Positions 1-9,133 of a stretch of 64,000 nt of DNA are shown piece after piece. Under the pieces are notes generated by a model. That model had not been told where the DNA came from and did no database searches. It saw only the letters and a program-made list of their open reading frames with translations. The DNA is from Deferribacteres bacterium (GTDB lineage Bacteria > Zhuqueibacterota > Zhuqueibacteria > Zhuqueibacterales > Geothermadaptataceae). The position numbers and the translations under genes were made by a program. The stretch is from positions 248,001 to 312,000 of the forward strand of contig JACKDE010000003.1 of the NCBI GenBank assembly GCA_020633675.1. Direction: 5' to 3'. Position 1 is the first letter of the stretch; each line of letters opens with the position of its first letter.

Positions 1-107
1 GCTTTATTTTGCGATTCATTATTTGCTCCGTCCTGATGATCTAATTTTGAGATACCGATTCAACACTATAACATCCAATCATGTTCTCTCACAGCCTTCA
101 GCGGTGC

Positions 108-1136
108 TTAATTTTTGCGGCGTCGGCTGGAAGAAGAACTTGAACCCTTGGAACTTGAGCTGGAACCTGAACTCGACTTGGAGACGCTGCTTCCTGAACT
201 CTTGCTGCCGGAAGAATTCGAGCTTCTTACCCGCGAACTGCTGCTCGAACTTGGCTGGTTCGAACGCGAAGATGGCGCCACCGAAGGCGAGTTTTTACGC
301 GAAGAGCGCTTGGTTCTTCTCGAAACGCTTGAGGATTTTTTCGAACTGCTGCTCGGTTTGCTTACAGAGCTACTGCTGCGCTTGGTCCGGCGACTCGAGA
401 CGCTGCTGCTGGAGCCAGACCTGCTTGTCGTGGCTTTGCTCACAGAGCTTGAGCCAGAATCCCGGCGAATTCGGCGCGAAGATGTGCCGGAAGTTGCGCT
501 GCTGCCTTTTCGGACCGAAGAAGTCGTGATACCCGATCCGCCGGTTCTCGATGAACCCGTTCCCGTAAAATTTGTCACGCGGCGATCGTACGTGCGACGG
601 CGTTCAAAATCCCGCTTTTTGATCGGAATGGTCGTAGAGGGAATGTAGTGACCTGCGTAGTACGGCCAATACATGCTATTGTAGTAGCCATAGTAGCTGT
701 TGTATCCGAGATAATAGCGCGATGATGCATACCAATAAGGCCAACCGCTAAATGGATAGCTATAAAACGGATCATACCCAAACGAGAGATACAAGCCGCT
801 ACGGAATGGCCGGTAGCGATAATAGTCCCAGCGTGAATGATAGCCGAAACTCCAATAAGGATCCCAGAACGGATCATCGTAATAATAATAGCTGTGCACC
901 GGATAGCCGCCATAGATATAAACATCGACATCACGCTCATCCTGATACTCGGCATTCTCGTCATAGTATTGCTCTTCGCCTTCGACATATTGTTCTTCGC
1001 CCTCCACGTATTCCTCGGGGGCTTGTGCGCTGTCTTCATCTGAAAGGCGCGGAGCGAGTTGTGTATAGCAGCCGGACATCGCAATCGCAAATGAAAAGGC
1101 AATTGCTAAATTGAAGTAAAATTTTGCTTTTAACAT
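108..1136 (-). CDS. Tyr-rich and Ser/Arg-rich lipoprotein of unknown function
   Basis: Predicted 342-residue outer-membrane or periplasmic lipoprotein; I recognise no family. The N-terminus has two lysines, a hydrophobic stretch and a lipobox ending in SGC (Cys23). An acidic region follows with a tandem YVEGEEQ repeat, then about 100 residues very rich in Tyr, Trp, Phe and Gly (about 72-170). The rest (about 195-342) is low-complexity Ser with Arg and Lys. An acidic segment, an aromatic segment and a basic segment in series suggest a surface or matrix protein, but that is inference. The ATG has a GGAG eight bases upstream. It lies 240 bp behind the TonB-like gene and is probably the last gene of the Bat cluster, or separately expressed. 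The opposite strand is also open for 177 codons, as expected from biased composition, and is not a gene. Confidence 0.7.
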   Translation of the reverse strand: MLKAKFYFNLAIAFSFAIAMSGCYTQLAPRLSDEDSAQAPEEYVEGEEQYVEGEEQYYDENAEYQDERDVDVYIYGGYPVHSYYYYDDPFWDPYWSFGYHSRWDYYRYRPFRSGLYLSFGYDPFYSYPFSGWPYWYASSRYYLGYNSYYGYYNSMYWPYYAGHYIPSTTIPIKKRDFERRRTYDRRVTNFTGTGSSRTGGSGITTSSVRKGSSATSGTSSRRIRRDSGSSSVSKATTSRSGSSSSVSSRRTKRSSSSVSKPSSSSKKSSSVSRRTKRSSRKNSPSVAPSSRSNQPSSSSSSRVRSSNSSGSKSSGSSVSKSSSGSSSSSKGSSSSSSRRRKN

Positions 1137-1375
1137 GCTGCTTCTCCATCCTGTTTTGCTGTGAAAACTGTGATCTCGAAACTATAAACGACCTAAAATC
1201 TAAAATGCTCCGTAAAATCTCTGCATATTAAAATAGCAAAGCCTGTACCAGCTTAGATACAGCAAGCATTTTTTTCGTGTGAGGCCAAATTTCCTTTGCA
1301 GCCGAAAAACGGCTTTCTCATTTATACCGATGAACGTGTCATTCTGCACACTTGAAAACTTGGTTTACACCATTT

Positions 1376-1999
1376 TTAATTTGCCAGATTAAAGCGATAT
1401 GGCATCACCAACCAGTCTTTTTGGGCTTTGCCATTCACTTTGGCGGGAATAAAGCGGCTGGCCAAGGCGGCTTTGATCGCCGATTGCGCACATAGCTCGC
1501 TACCGGTGGTGTTTTCAACCACAACCGCATCGATCACATTACCTGATGCATCGATTTGAATGCTGACTTTGACCTCGCCTTTAATGCCCTTCTTTTTCTC
1601 TTTCTGTGGCAGCTCTGGAATTACCCATGAGATAGGTCGCGGTGGCACACGCACCACAGCACCCACGCCCTCATTTCCAAGTCCGCCACCACCATCATCG
1701 CCATTTTGTGCGAAAAAGTCAAATTCAATCGGCTCGATGGTTTCCTCTTCAGGGATGGTCTCGCTATCTGACGGAATGGGAACAGCTGGCTTGGGTGGCG
1801 GGGGCTTCTTCTTGCCTTGCTGTGTAATCGGTATGTCTTCCACTGCAACCATAGGTATCTCAACGCTCGCCTTGAATGGCGCAATCGCATCGATCTCTGC
1901 TGCAAGCCGAATCGCGATGATCGCTAAAATGAGCGTGATAATGGTTGCGATATCCCGATATTTGGGATAATTGTTTCTAAGGGGATTATTTGTAAACAT
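1376..1999 (-). CDS. TonB-like energy transducer
   Basis: 207-residue protein with TonB architecture: a short cytoplasmic N-terminus, one membrane helix (about residues 18-34, rich in Ile and Ala), a periplasmic Pro/Lys spacer containing KKKPPPPKPAVPIP, an acidic and Gly-rich linker, and a C-terminal TonB_C-type domain (about 120-207) with GEVKVSIQIDASGNV and a final MPYRFNLAN strand. TonB passes proton-motive force from ExbB/ExbD to outer-membrane receptors. No exbB or exbD is in the window, so its partners are elsewhere. It sits about 100 bp downstream of the Bat genes on the same strand, so co-transcription is possible but not shown. TonB-like domains also occur in proteins without a transport role, so the specific function is uncertain. 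Confidence 0.8.
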   Translation of the reverse strand: MFTNNPLRNNYPKYRDIATIITLILAIIAIRLAAEIDAIAPFKASVEIPMVAVEDIPITQQGKKKPPPPKPAVPIPSDSETIPEEETIEPIEFDFFAQNGDDGGGGLGNEGVGAVVRVPPRPISWVIPELPQKEKKKGIKGEVKVSIQIDASGNVIDAVVVENTTGSELCAQSAIKAALASRFIPAKVNGKAQKDWLVMPYRFNLAN

Positions 2000-2100
2000 G
2001 CACTATCTTTTCAAGCCGCTGACTGCATTCCATTCGTCCTTGCAGTCTATTTAATAGCTGTCACGCGCAAAAGTTTCCTAAGCGAATGCCAGGAGTTGCT

Positions 2101-2862
2101 TTAGATCATACCGAGTGCTGAAGTCCGCAGCCAACCAACTTTCCCATCCTGCAACCGGATTTTCGCCCAGGTATCGGCACTTTGCTCTATGCGCACTTTA
2201 GTACCCTCATGCAACTCGAAAACTTCAGTCGAATTGGTCGTCGGCGAACTGCTTACACTCACCTTTTGCTGCAGTACAATCGCATAGGCTTCCGTCTCAA
2301 ATTTGTACCAGCGATACCCAAACCAAATGGTTGCAACAGCCAAAACAGGTATTAAAAATTGCCGCAGCATCCGCACACTGCTGCTTGTTGCCATTTCTTG
2401 TTTGAGATTTTGCAATGAAACGATAATTAGCAAGCAGGCATACAAGCCAATGGTCAGCCAGACCAAAGTCGAAAGGGAAAGCGCATTCACTATTGTTTCA
2501 ATCCACTGTATCCACTCGGCTTTTGGTGGCTCTGGAATACGATCAACGGTCGAAAGATTGGCAAGTTGCAAATTGAAGCGAATATCCTGATTTTCACTGT
2601 TTAATTTAAGTGCACGTTCATAGTTGAGAATTGCGTTGCCTGTTTGGTTCAGTTTGTAATAGGTGTTGCCGAGGTTGAAATAAAGCTGCCAGCTCTCTTT
2701 ACCATCAGACAAAATACCCTCATAAACTTCGACCGCCTTGGCGTACTCACCTTGCTCGTAAAGCTGATTGGCCTGATGAAACTGTGATTGTGATTCATCG
2801 CTGTGCGCAGCGCCGGCGACAAGCAGCAACACAGCAATCAGTGTGAGTCCCATCTTTTTCAT
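2101..2862 (-). CDS. batE: BatE-like protein: TPR plus SH3 domain
   Basis: 253 residues from the chosen ATG, which overlaps the BatD stop as ATGA. A longer reading frame exists upstream, but this start gives a clean signal peptide (MKKMGLTLIAVLLLVAGAAHS). A TPR region spans about 25-105 (YEQGEYAKAVEVYEGIL, GNAILNYERALKLN). Two membrane segments follow (about 135-160 and 170-185), and the C-terminal 60 residues resemble a bacterial SH3 domain ending GKVGWLRTSALGMI. BatE belongs to the Bat membrane complex that works with a MoxR ATPase; its molecular role is not settled. The translational coupling to BatD supports the assignment. Confidence 0.85.
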   Translation of the reverse strand: MKKMGLTLIAVLLLVAGAAHSDESQSQFHQANQLYEQGEYAKAVEVYEGILSDGKESWQLYFNLGNTYYKLNQTGNAILNYERALKLNSENQDIRFNLQLANLSTVDRIPEPPKAEWIQWIETIVNALSLSTLVWLTIGLYACLLIIVSLQNLKQEMATSSSVRMLRQFLIPVLAVATIWFGYRWYKFETEAYAIVLQQKVSVSSSPTTNSTEVFELHEGTKVRIEQSADTWAKIRLQDGKVGWLRTSALGMI

Positions 2863-4706
2863 AACGCCTTCTCCAAATCGGCCAGCAGGTCTTTTACTTT
2901 TGTGTAGAATTGCGGCAGTGCCTCGATCGGCGCTCCGGTGCTCGCAAAACGGCGAAAATCGCACTCAGTCAACAATTTTTGGTACAATTCAATGCTCTGA
3001 TCGGAAACATGCCTCTGCTTGAGCCTGGCCACCAACTCATCCGTAATCAAAGCAGCATCATCGACATTGAGCTTGTTCCCGACAAATTTTGTGAGCGCGT
3101 TGGCACACTCGCTATAAAACCGTGCAACATCATTGGCCGTCATAGCGCTCCTGGCTTCTTTGAGCTGCTTTTGTGCAACTTTTTGTGCCTTGCGGCTACG
3201 TGCATAGGCAACGTTCGTACTCAAACGATCCTGATGTGAGCGGTAATAAAAGCTGGTCAGGAACAGCGCCATCGGTGCGATCAATGCAACCCAAAACAGC
3301 GGCAAATGGTAGAACTTTTGGCCAATTATATCGAATGAGCCCACCACTTTTTCGATATAACGGATGTCCTCGCCAATCAGCTTCACTTCTTCTTTCGAAA
3401 AACCACTGCCGACACTGGAGGCCACCTTATCGCCCTGCTCGATGGTGAGTGTAATGGGCTTCGTGGTAATGGTTCGATATTTTTGTTGCTGCGGATCAAA
3501 ATAGGAAAAGCTTGCGGCCGGAATTTCATACGCTCCAGCACGCCTTGGAATCAACAAAAATTCATACGTTTTGCTACCACTGATACGACTATTGCTCCGG
3601 TCAACAGACTCGGAAACTTTGGGATCGTAGACTTCGAATGCATCCGGGAAACGAAGCTGTGGTTGTTCTAAAATTTTGATATTGCCGGCACCCGAAATGG
3701 TCAGCTTCAATGAGATCGCTTCGTTGGTTTTGGCAGCGTTGCGATCCACTTTGGCTGCCATATTAAACTGTCCGACCGCTCCGCTGAAATCTACTGGCCT
3801 GCCTGCTTCCGGGAACGGTAAAACTTCAATCGCAACTGGTTCGCTTTGCACGGACTGTGCGACGTTGCGTCCGAAAAACGGATCATCGAAAAAGGAGTCG
3901 AATATATCGCGACGTCCGCGGCGCTCGCGCACACGCACACTCGCTTCCAGTCCCTGGGCGGGAATGGTTTTCTCGCCAGCACTGGTTGGGAACAGCGCAA
4001 CTTTTTTAATGGTCGCCACACGATACTGAACACCATTCAAGACTTCCGTGCCGACCTGTGGCTGCTCGAATCCGGGAAAATCTTCCGCCCAGAAGTCACC
4101 GTAATTCGGCTGGCTGGTGAACGCGTAGTTCGTCACTTGAACACGAAAATAGAGCCGGTAATCGACAATCACAGGTTCGTTGCGATACACGCGTTTTTTG
4201 TTGACTTCAGCGCGCAGAAACAGATTTTCAGCATTTGCTGCATTCGGCTCAGCCTGCCCACTGCCCTGCTGATTCGGTGTGGATGTTGCATCACTAACTA
4301 CTTCAACTTCGATCGGTTTACTGCTAAAAACCTGATCTTTATACTTCACTGTCACCGGCCCGATGCTAAACGAGCCGAGTTTTTGGGCAAGGTAATAATA
4401 TGAATACCCCTTGGTGACATTCATCGAGCCATTGATGATTTGAATATTCTGCGAGCTGCTGCTACCCCGGTAAACGGCAAAAGTCCCCATATCCGGCAGC
4501 TCTGGCTCCGCAGCGGAATTCGCATCCTTGCCGCTGACTTCGACTTTGAGTTCAAAACGCTGATTTTGCGAAATCTGTGTGCGGTCGACCGAGGTGGTCA
4601 CAACAATATCGGGCGTCTGCGCAATAGCGGCGGCGCTGCTAAAAAGCAGCAGACCGATCACAGGCAAAATTGCCCACAGCACCGGCAGATTTTTTAAACG
4701 TTTCAT
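2859..4706 (-). CDS. batD: BatD, oxygen tolerance-type membrane protein
   Basis: 615 residues starting at MKRLKNLPVLW. A 13-residue in-frame extension exists upstream but would precede the signal sequence. After the signal peptide (to about residue 30, AIAQ) comes a large periplasmic region of repeated beta-sandwich domains (about 35-440). It contains the BatD-type segment in which a VDRNAAKTNEAISLKLTISG-like stretch starts a new domain. One membrane helix lies near 455-475 (LPLFWVALIAPMALFLTSFYY). The cytoplasmic C-terminus is a helical bundle with YSECANALTKFVGNKLN, as in other BatD C-termini. Its size and position between the VWA genes and batE match the family. It is probably a scaffold of the Bat complex. 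Confidence 0.88.
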   Translation of the reverse strand: MKRLKNLPVLWAILPVIGLLLFSSAAAIAQTPDIVVTTSVDRTQISQNQRFELKVEVSGKDANSAAEPELPDMGTFAVYRGSSSSQNIQIINGSMNVTKGYSYYYLAQKLGSFSIGPVTVKYKDQVFSSKPIEVEVVSDATSTPNQQGSGQAEPNAANAENLFLRAEVNKKRVYRNEPVIVDYRLYFRVQVTNYAFTSQPNYGDFWAEDFPGFEQPQVGTEVLNGVQYRVATIKKVALFPTSAGEKTIPAQGLEASVRVRERRGRRDIFDSFFDDPFFGRNVAQSVQSEPVAIEVLPFPEAGRPVDFSGAVGQFNMAAKVDRNAAKTNEAISLKLTISGAGNIKILEQPQLRFPDAFEVYDPKVSESVDRSNSRISGSKTYEFLLIPRRAGAYEIPAASFSYFDPQQQKYRTITTKPITLTIEQGDKVASSVGSGFSKEEVKLIGEDIRYIEKVVGSFDIIGQKFYHLPLFWVALIAPMALFLTSFYYRSHQDRLSTNVAYARSRKAQKVAQKQLKEARSAMTANDVARFYSECANALTKFVGNKLNVDDAALITDELVARLKQRHVSDQSIELYQKLLTECDFRRFASTGAPIEALPQFYTKVKDLLADLEKAL

Positions 4707-4738
4707 TTTTCCATCTTTTTCTTGCACGAGCATCCTGC

Positions 4739-5287
4739 CTACCAATCTTTCGCGGAGCGTTTTACACCGGACGCTTTCTTCTTCAGATTCTGCAACTCTT
4801 TCTTTTCCTGATTTTCCAGAGCACTCAAAATCCGTTCGGCATCTTCCTTTGAAATTTCCTGCTGATTTTCTGCAGGTTGTGGTTGCTGTTGTTGCTGTTC
4901 CTGTTCCTGCGGCTTTTGATTTTCATTTGGGCTCTGTTCCTGCTTTTCCTGTTCTTCCTGCTGCTCTTGTTGCTGTTGCTGCTCTTGTTGTTGTTGCTGC
5001 TCCTGCTCCTGTTGTTCTTGCTCGCTTTGCTCTTGCTGCTGTTCACCTTGCTGAGGCTGTTGATTTTTCAGCGCTTCCTGAATTTTTTGCAGCAACGCAT
5101 TCAATTGCGGATCAGTCGGATTTTGCTCGAGTCCGGCCTGTACTTCACGAAGTGCTTCCAGCAGCTTGCCGTTGATATAGTAATTGGCGCCATTATGGAA
5201 ATGCTCAACGCCACTTGTTTTTGCAAATGCGACCAGGCATGCCAACAGCACGCCAGTGACTACAAATAGACTCAGAAACTTTTTCAT
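4739..5287 (-). CDS. Gln/Glu-rich TPR-like secreted protein in Bat operon
   Basis: 182 residues from an ATG preceded by AGGGG. The N-terminal signal peptide ends near residue 22 (LACLVAFAK). A single TPR-like unit follows (HFHNGANYYINGKLLEALREVQAGLEQNP within about 25-75). A very Gln/Glu-rich low-complexity segment covers about 80-150, and the C-terminus has a helix ending KRSAKDW. I infer a BatC-related accessory protein. The poly-Gln/Glu stretch is probably a flexible spacer or a coiled coil. It lies 10 bp from the preceding TPR gene and 32 bp before batD, so it belongs to the same transcript. The Leu-rich opposite-strand frame here is an artefact of the Gln codons. Confidence 0.75.
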   Translation of the reverse strand: MKKFLSLFVVTGVLLACLVAFAKTSGVEHFHNGANYYINGKLLEALREVQAGLEQNPTDPQLNALLQKIQEALKNQQPQQGEQQQEQSEQEQQEQEQQQQQEQQQQQEQQEEQEKQEQSPNENQKPQEQEQQQQQPQPAENQQEISKEDAERILSALENQEKKELQNLKKKASGVKRSAKDW

Positions 5288-5297
5288 GGCATCCCCT

Positions 5298-5993
5298 CTA
5301 TTGTCCTTGAATGGTGACGATATCTTTGATCCGGTCAATAAAATCCTGAAAGGCGGCGACCGTTTCATCTTCCTGCAGGCCGCGCTCCATCAAATCGTAG
5401 GCACGTTTGTATTCACGCCGTGCCACCAGCGCCTCAGCTTGCGCACGCAACCGCTTGGCATTTTCCGATGGCACGATTTTTTTCTGCTGCTGATCCTGTT
5501 GCTGCTGTTGTCCCTGATCTTCTTTGTCAGAATTTTGCTTCAACTTTGCGCGCACATACTCAAGATTGTATTTGGCGTCTTCGTCATTTGGATCGATTTT
5601 GAGCGCTTCTTTGTAAGCCAAGATGCTTTCAGGCAACTTCTGTAAGCGAAACAACGTGTTGCCCAAATTATAATAAGCCCTGGCTTGCAAAAGTGGATCA
5701 TCGCTGTTTTTGGTCACTTCGTCAAAAAGCTTGATTGCTTCTTCGTAGTCTTTTTTTTCATGCAACGTATTGGCAATGTTGTAATCGATCAGAGGTGAGG
5801 TCGGCTCATCAAGTTTCGCGTCGCGATAGGCATTGTTGGCTTCATCGAACTTGCCATCCGCAAAAAACTCATTGCCTTTTTGCACTTTTGCCCGGCCGCT
5901 GCCCTGTGCTGCGGCGAAATCCGTTAACACCAAAACAGCGCCAAGTGCTAAAAAGACGGTCAATACCCTGCGTATCTCCATCGCTGCCAGCAT
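5298..5993 (-). CDS. batC: BatC-like TPR protein
   Basis: 231 residues. The start ATG overlaps the stop of the VWA gene as ATGA, so translation is coupled. It has a signal peptide (to about residue 29, ending AAAQG), then three TPR units at about 34-140, including KGNEFFADGKFDEANNAY, KDYEEAIKLFDEVTKN and LPESILAYKEALKIDPND. A Gln-rich linker (about 155-172) and a C-terminal helical pair follow. The TPR plus Gln-rich arrangement directly after two VWA genes is the usual BatC position. It probably binds the VWA proteins on the periplasmic side; this is inferred from order and domains. Confidence 0.85.
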   Translation of the reverse strand: MLAAMEIRRVLTVFLALGAVLVLTDFAAAQGSGRAKVQKGNEFFADGKFDEANNAYRDAKLDEPTSPLIDYNIANTLHEKKDYEEAIKLFDEVTKNSDDPLLQARAYYNLGNTLFRLQKLPESILAYKEALKIDPNDEDAKYNLEYVRAKLKQNSDKEDQGQQQQQDQQQKKIVPSENAKRLRAQAEALVARREYKRAYDLMERGLQEDETVAAFQDFIDRIKDIVTIQGQ

Positions 5994-7024
5994 CAGACGA
6001 ACCTGCCTTTCCAGGATTCTTCCATCTTTTTGCGCTCGGGAAAGACGATTTCCAGAATCAAAAACAGAATTGAAATAGCCAGAAAAAATTGATAGCGGTC
6101 TTCGTATTGCGTGAAGCGCACCGCACCGAGCTCCTTTTTCTCCATCCCGGATATTTCTTCATAGATTTTTTCCAGCTCCTGCTCAGCACCTGTAGCGCGA
6201 TAATACTTGCCGCCAGTTTGCAGCGCGATCTTTTCAAGACTGACTTCATCCAGCTTGGTCATAACGACTTCACCGCTGCGATCCTGTTTAAAACCGGCTT
6301 GCCGTCCGTATTCATCAAAAACAGGAATCGGCACGCCCTCCGGCGAACCGATGCCAACGGTATAGACAACCACGCCCTCACGCTCAGCTTGTTCGATGAG
6401 AGGCTCGATCTTGCCGCCATGATTTTCGCCGTCGGTGATTAAAATCAGCACCTTGTATTTGCGCTCTGCCGATTCGAACGCCCGCATCGAAACCTCCATC
6501 GCGCGGTCGATGGCGGTACCGGGATCGGGAATGACGCCCGGTTCCAGCGCGTCGAGGAAAAGCTTGGCCGCACCGTAGTCGAGTGTGAGCGGGCAGTGCA
6601 TAAACGCATCGCCGGCAAATGCAACAATACCGACGCGATCGCCGCGCAACTGCTTGAGCAGTTCACCGACTTCATGCTTGGCTTTTTCCAGCCGGGTTGG
6701 CGGCACATCTTTGGCGTTCATCGAGAGTGAAACATCGACAGCCACAACAACATCCACGCCCTCGCGCTGCACTTCTTCCAGCCGCGTGCCGATCTGCGGG
6801 CGAGCCAGTGCGATAATGAGAAAAAGCAGTGAAACCAGCAAAAAGGCGACTTTCAAGTATTGGCGTTTTCGGCTCAAACCAGCAGTGAGCTTCTGCACCA
6901 ACTCGAGATTGCCGAACTTTGCCAGGGCATTCTTTTTCCAGCGAAAGACCAAATAAAAAAAGACGATACCGGCCGGAATCAGAATCAAGCTGTATAGTGC
7001 AACTGGATTAGCAAATCGAATCAT
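5993..7024 (-). CDS. batB: BatB-like VWA-domain membrane protein
   Basis: 343 residues. Two N-terminal membrane helices (about 7-28 and 56-76) precede a von Willebrand factor A domain with the metal-site motif DVSLS (in VVAVDVSLSMNA, about residue 93) and a second metal-site loop ITDGENHGG. A last membrane helix lies near 310-330. Family knowledge: BatA and BatB are paired VWA proteins anchored by terminal helices and act with a MoxR ATPase. The preceding VWA gene ends 2 bp upstream and batC overlaps its stop. Assigning A or B between the two paralogues follows gene order only. Confidence 0.88.
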   Translation of the reverse strand: MIRFANPVALYSLILIPAGIVFFYLVFRWKKNALAKFGNLELVQKLTAGLSRKRQYLKVAFLLVSLLFLIIALARPQIGTRLEEVQREGVDVVVAVDVSLSMNAKDVPPTRLEKAKHEVGELLKQLRGDRVGIVAFAGDAFMHCPLTLDYGAAKLFLDALEPGVIPDPGTAIDRAMEVSMRAFESAERKYKVLILITDGENHGGKIEPLIEQAEREGVVVYTVGIGSPEGVPIPVFDEYGRQAGFKQDRSGEVVMTKLDEVSLEKIALQTGGKYYRATGAEQELEKIYEEISGMEKKELGAVRFTQYEDRYQFFLAISILFLILEIVFPERKKMEESWKGRFV

Positions 7025-7026
7025 AA

Positions 7027-8019
7027 TCAGGGAATCTTCCGAAATCTTGTATTCGTTAAAACGACCTCAAAAACCAAAACAGCCATCGCTGCCCACAGCC
7101 AGTTGACGAATAACTCGCTATATCGGGTGTACTCTTTGACCTCAATTTTGGTCTTTTCGAGCTGATCGATCTCGACGAAAATCTTTTCGAGGCTTTCGCG
7201 ATCAGTGGCGCGGAAATACTGACCATCGGTGATTTGTGCGACCTGCTGCAGCACGTCTTCGTCAATGTCGACCGGCATTTTGACATAACGTTTGCCGAAA
7301 AACGGATCATCGACCGGGTACAGCGCCTCACCGCGGGTGCCGACGCCAACCGTGTAAATCCGTACATTCATTGCCTTGGCGACTTTCGCTGCCGTCACCG
7401 GATCGATCTCGCCGCGGTTGTTGCGGCCATCGGTCAGCAAAATGACAACTTTGCTTTTCGCCTCACTGTCTTTCAAGCGACTGGTGGCGTTGGCAATCGC
7501 CAGGCCAATGGCAGTGCCATCCTCAATCTGGCCAACGTTGATATCTTTCATAAAATTCAACAAGATGCCGTAGTCCAGGGTCAACGGACATTGGGTAAAA
7601 CTTTTTCCGGCAAAAACCACCATGCCGATGCGATCATTCTGCCGCCCGCTGACAAAATCGGATGCGACTTCTTTTGCAGCGGCAATGCGATTTTTCGGCT
7701 TAAAATCTTCAGCGAGCATGCTGCTGGAGGTGTCCAACGCCAGCACAATGTCGACGCCTTCGGTGATGACCTCTTCTTCGGTGTGGCCGCTTTGTGGACG
7801 CGCCAAAGCCACGATCGCCAGTGCCAGGGCCAGAAGTCGCAGAAAAATCATGCTGCGGCGCCACAGATGGCTCCTGGGCTTGCTCAGTTTTCCAAACAAC
7901 CCGACGTTCGAATAGCGAATTGAAGTCGTCCGCACTTTAAATCTTTTAAAATGCCACCACGCAAAAACCGGAATAAACAGCAAAAGCAACAAAAACTCGG
8001 GATGAGCAAATCGCATCAT
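7027..8019 (-). CDS. batA: BatA-like VWA-domain membrane protein
   Basis: 330 residues. The start ATG overlaps the upstream stop (ATGA); a second ATG follows immediately and could also be used. An N-terminal helix (FLLLLLFIPVFAWWHF) and a second at about 57-72 precede a VWA domain with the full metal-site motif DTSSS (LALDTSSSMLAEDF, about residue 91), TQCPLTLDYG and LLTDGRNNRG. A C-terminal helix lies near 300-320. It is a close paralogue of the next gene. Both metal sites look intact, so ligand binding is plausible. It is expected to sit in the inner membrane with the VWA domain facing the periplasm. Confidence 0.88.
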   Translation of the reverse strand: MMRFAHPEFLLLLLFIPVFAWWHFKRFKVRTTSIRYSNVGLFGKLSKPRSHLWRRSMIFLRLLALALAIVALARPQSGHTEEEVITEGVDIVLALDTSSSMLAEDFKPKNRIAAAKEVASDFVSGRQNDRIGMVVFAGKSFTQCPLTLDYGILLNFMKDINVGQIEDGTAIGLAIANATSRLKDSEAKSKVVILLTDGRNNRGEIDPVTAAKVAKAMNVRIYTVGVGTRGEALYPVDDPFFGKRYVKMPVDIDEDVLQQVAQITDGQYFRATDRESLEKIFVEIDQLEKTKIEVKEYTRYSELFVNWLWAAMAVLVFEVVLTNTRFRKIP

Positions 8020-9074
8020 TCGGTAGTGGCCTCCTGCATCTTCGTTTGCACCGGCACAGAAGAATCGCCATTACCGGCCGCAGCGATTCCCGTTGCTGGC
8101 TCTTCGGTAGCCGGTGGCGGTTTGGTCGCTTTGACGTAGTCGTATACTTTGGCCATCGCTGCAACGCTCTCTTCCCTGCTCGATTGATACTTTGCAAACT
8201 TGGCCAAATCGCAAATATCCAGTGTTTCCTGCAACAAAGTTGCATGCGGGTGCGCCTGCCGTTTGCCTGCGAGGTGATCAACAATTTCAAAGGTGGTTTT
8301 TTCCATGGCATCGAATCCAAAAATGCCAGCGAGGTAGTGCCGAAAGATGTCAGACAATTCGGAGTAGTAGGTTTTGACCTCACCTTTTTCAAACAAGGCA
8401 GCTTGCTCCAGGGCGCGTAATCGTTCGAAAGCGATTTCATGCGGCGGCCGTGGTGGTGGCGCAGGTTTGGAAAAAAAGGACTCTCCCTTTTTGCGAAATT
8501 TGAAGTGCCAGATCAGTGCAGCAATGATCAGCAGCGCCAGCAAACCGAGTGCGCCATACAACGCAATGATGCGCCAGTCGCGCGGCAACTCAACTTGCGG
8601 CTTCAAACCTCGAATATCGCCTTCTTCGCTCGGCAGCAGCGACTTCACGTAAATTTCCAGCGGCTCGGTTTGAATTTGCTCAAGGCTGCTGTCACTCGCG
8701 GACAGGGCATATTCGAGAATAACCGGCGGAATGATATAGGCGCCAGTGTCAAAGGTCGAAATCGTATATTCGGTCTCCTCGACGATCAGGCCATCCTGTT
8801 GCCGCGGTTCCTTTACCTGGTAGTCGCGAATCTCGAAAGCGCCCAAATTGCTGGCAAGCGATGGCCACATTACCTGCACATCTTCCGAGTGGGTGACCAT
8901 CACCCGGTACGAAATCAGATCGCCGATGTTGATCGTGCTTTTATCAACCTGTGAGTCAACGCTGATTTGTCCGTTTTGCTGCGCATGTAGACCAGCAAGC
9001 GGCATATACAGCAGCCCCATAAAAGCGCTGAGCAAATTGCGCTTGAGGGCATTTATAGAGAGTTTTCGATTCAT
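8016..9074 (-). CDS. BatD-like protein with one membrane helix (DUF4381-type tail)
   Basis: 352 residues. A signal sequence (to about residue 31, GLHAQ) is followed by a periplasmic beta-sandwich (about 35-165) resembling a single BatD repeat (VDKSTINIGDLISYRVMVTHSE). One membrane helix lies at about 172-192 (IIALYGALGLLALLIIAALIW). The cytoplasmic helical domain (about 215-320) has HEIAFERLRALEQ, YYSELSDIFRHYL and LAKFAKYQSS, the pattern of DUF4381-type proteins in MoxR/VWA operons. The Pro/Ala-rich C-terminus looks disordered. It shares this architecture with the gene at 12068-12967. The stop overlaps the start of batA. Confidence 0.8.
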   Translation of the reverse strand: MNRKLSINALKRNLLSAFMGLLYMPLAGLHAQQNGQISVDSQVDKSTINIGDLISYRVMVTHSEDVQVMWPSLASNLGAFEIRDYQVKEPRQQDGLIVEETEYTISTFDTGAYIIPPVILEYALSASDSSLEQIQTEPLEIYVKSLLPSEEGDIRGLKPQVELPRDWRIIALYGALGLLALLIIAALIWHFKFRKKGESFFSKPAPPPRPPHEIAFERLRALEQAALFEKGEVKTYYSELSDIFRHYLAGIFGFDAMEKTTFEIVDHLAGKRQAHPHATLLQETLDICDLAKFAKYQSSREESVAAMAKVYDYVKATKPPPATEEPATGIAAAGNGDSSVPVQTKMQEATTE

Positions 9075-9133
9075 AGTTAAAAATCGCTGAGCAGGTACTT
9101 TGTCGGCATTTTGCCGCTCTATAGCCTTTTGAA

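Noticed and set aside
115..648. Long plus-strand frame rich in Leu and Glu opposite the first lipoprotein gene
   Set aside because: It mirrors the Ser/Arg-rich repeats on the other strand and has no ribosome site or recognisable domain.
4877..5269. Plus-strand frame with long Leu runs
   Set aside because: It is the antisense of the Gln/Glu codon runs; a poly-Leu membrane protein here would be a composition artefact.
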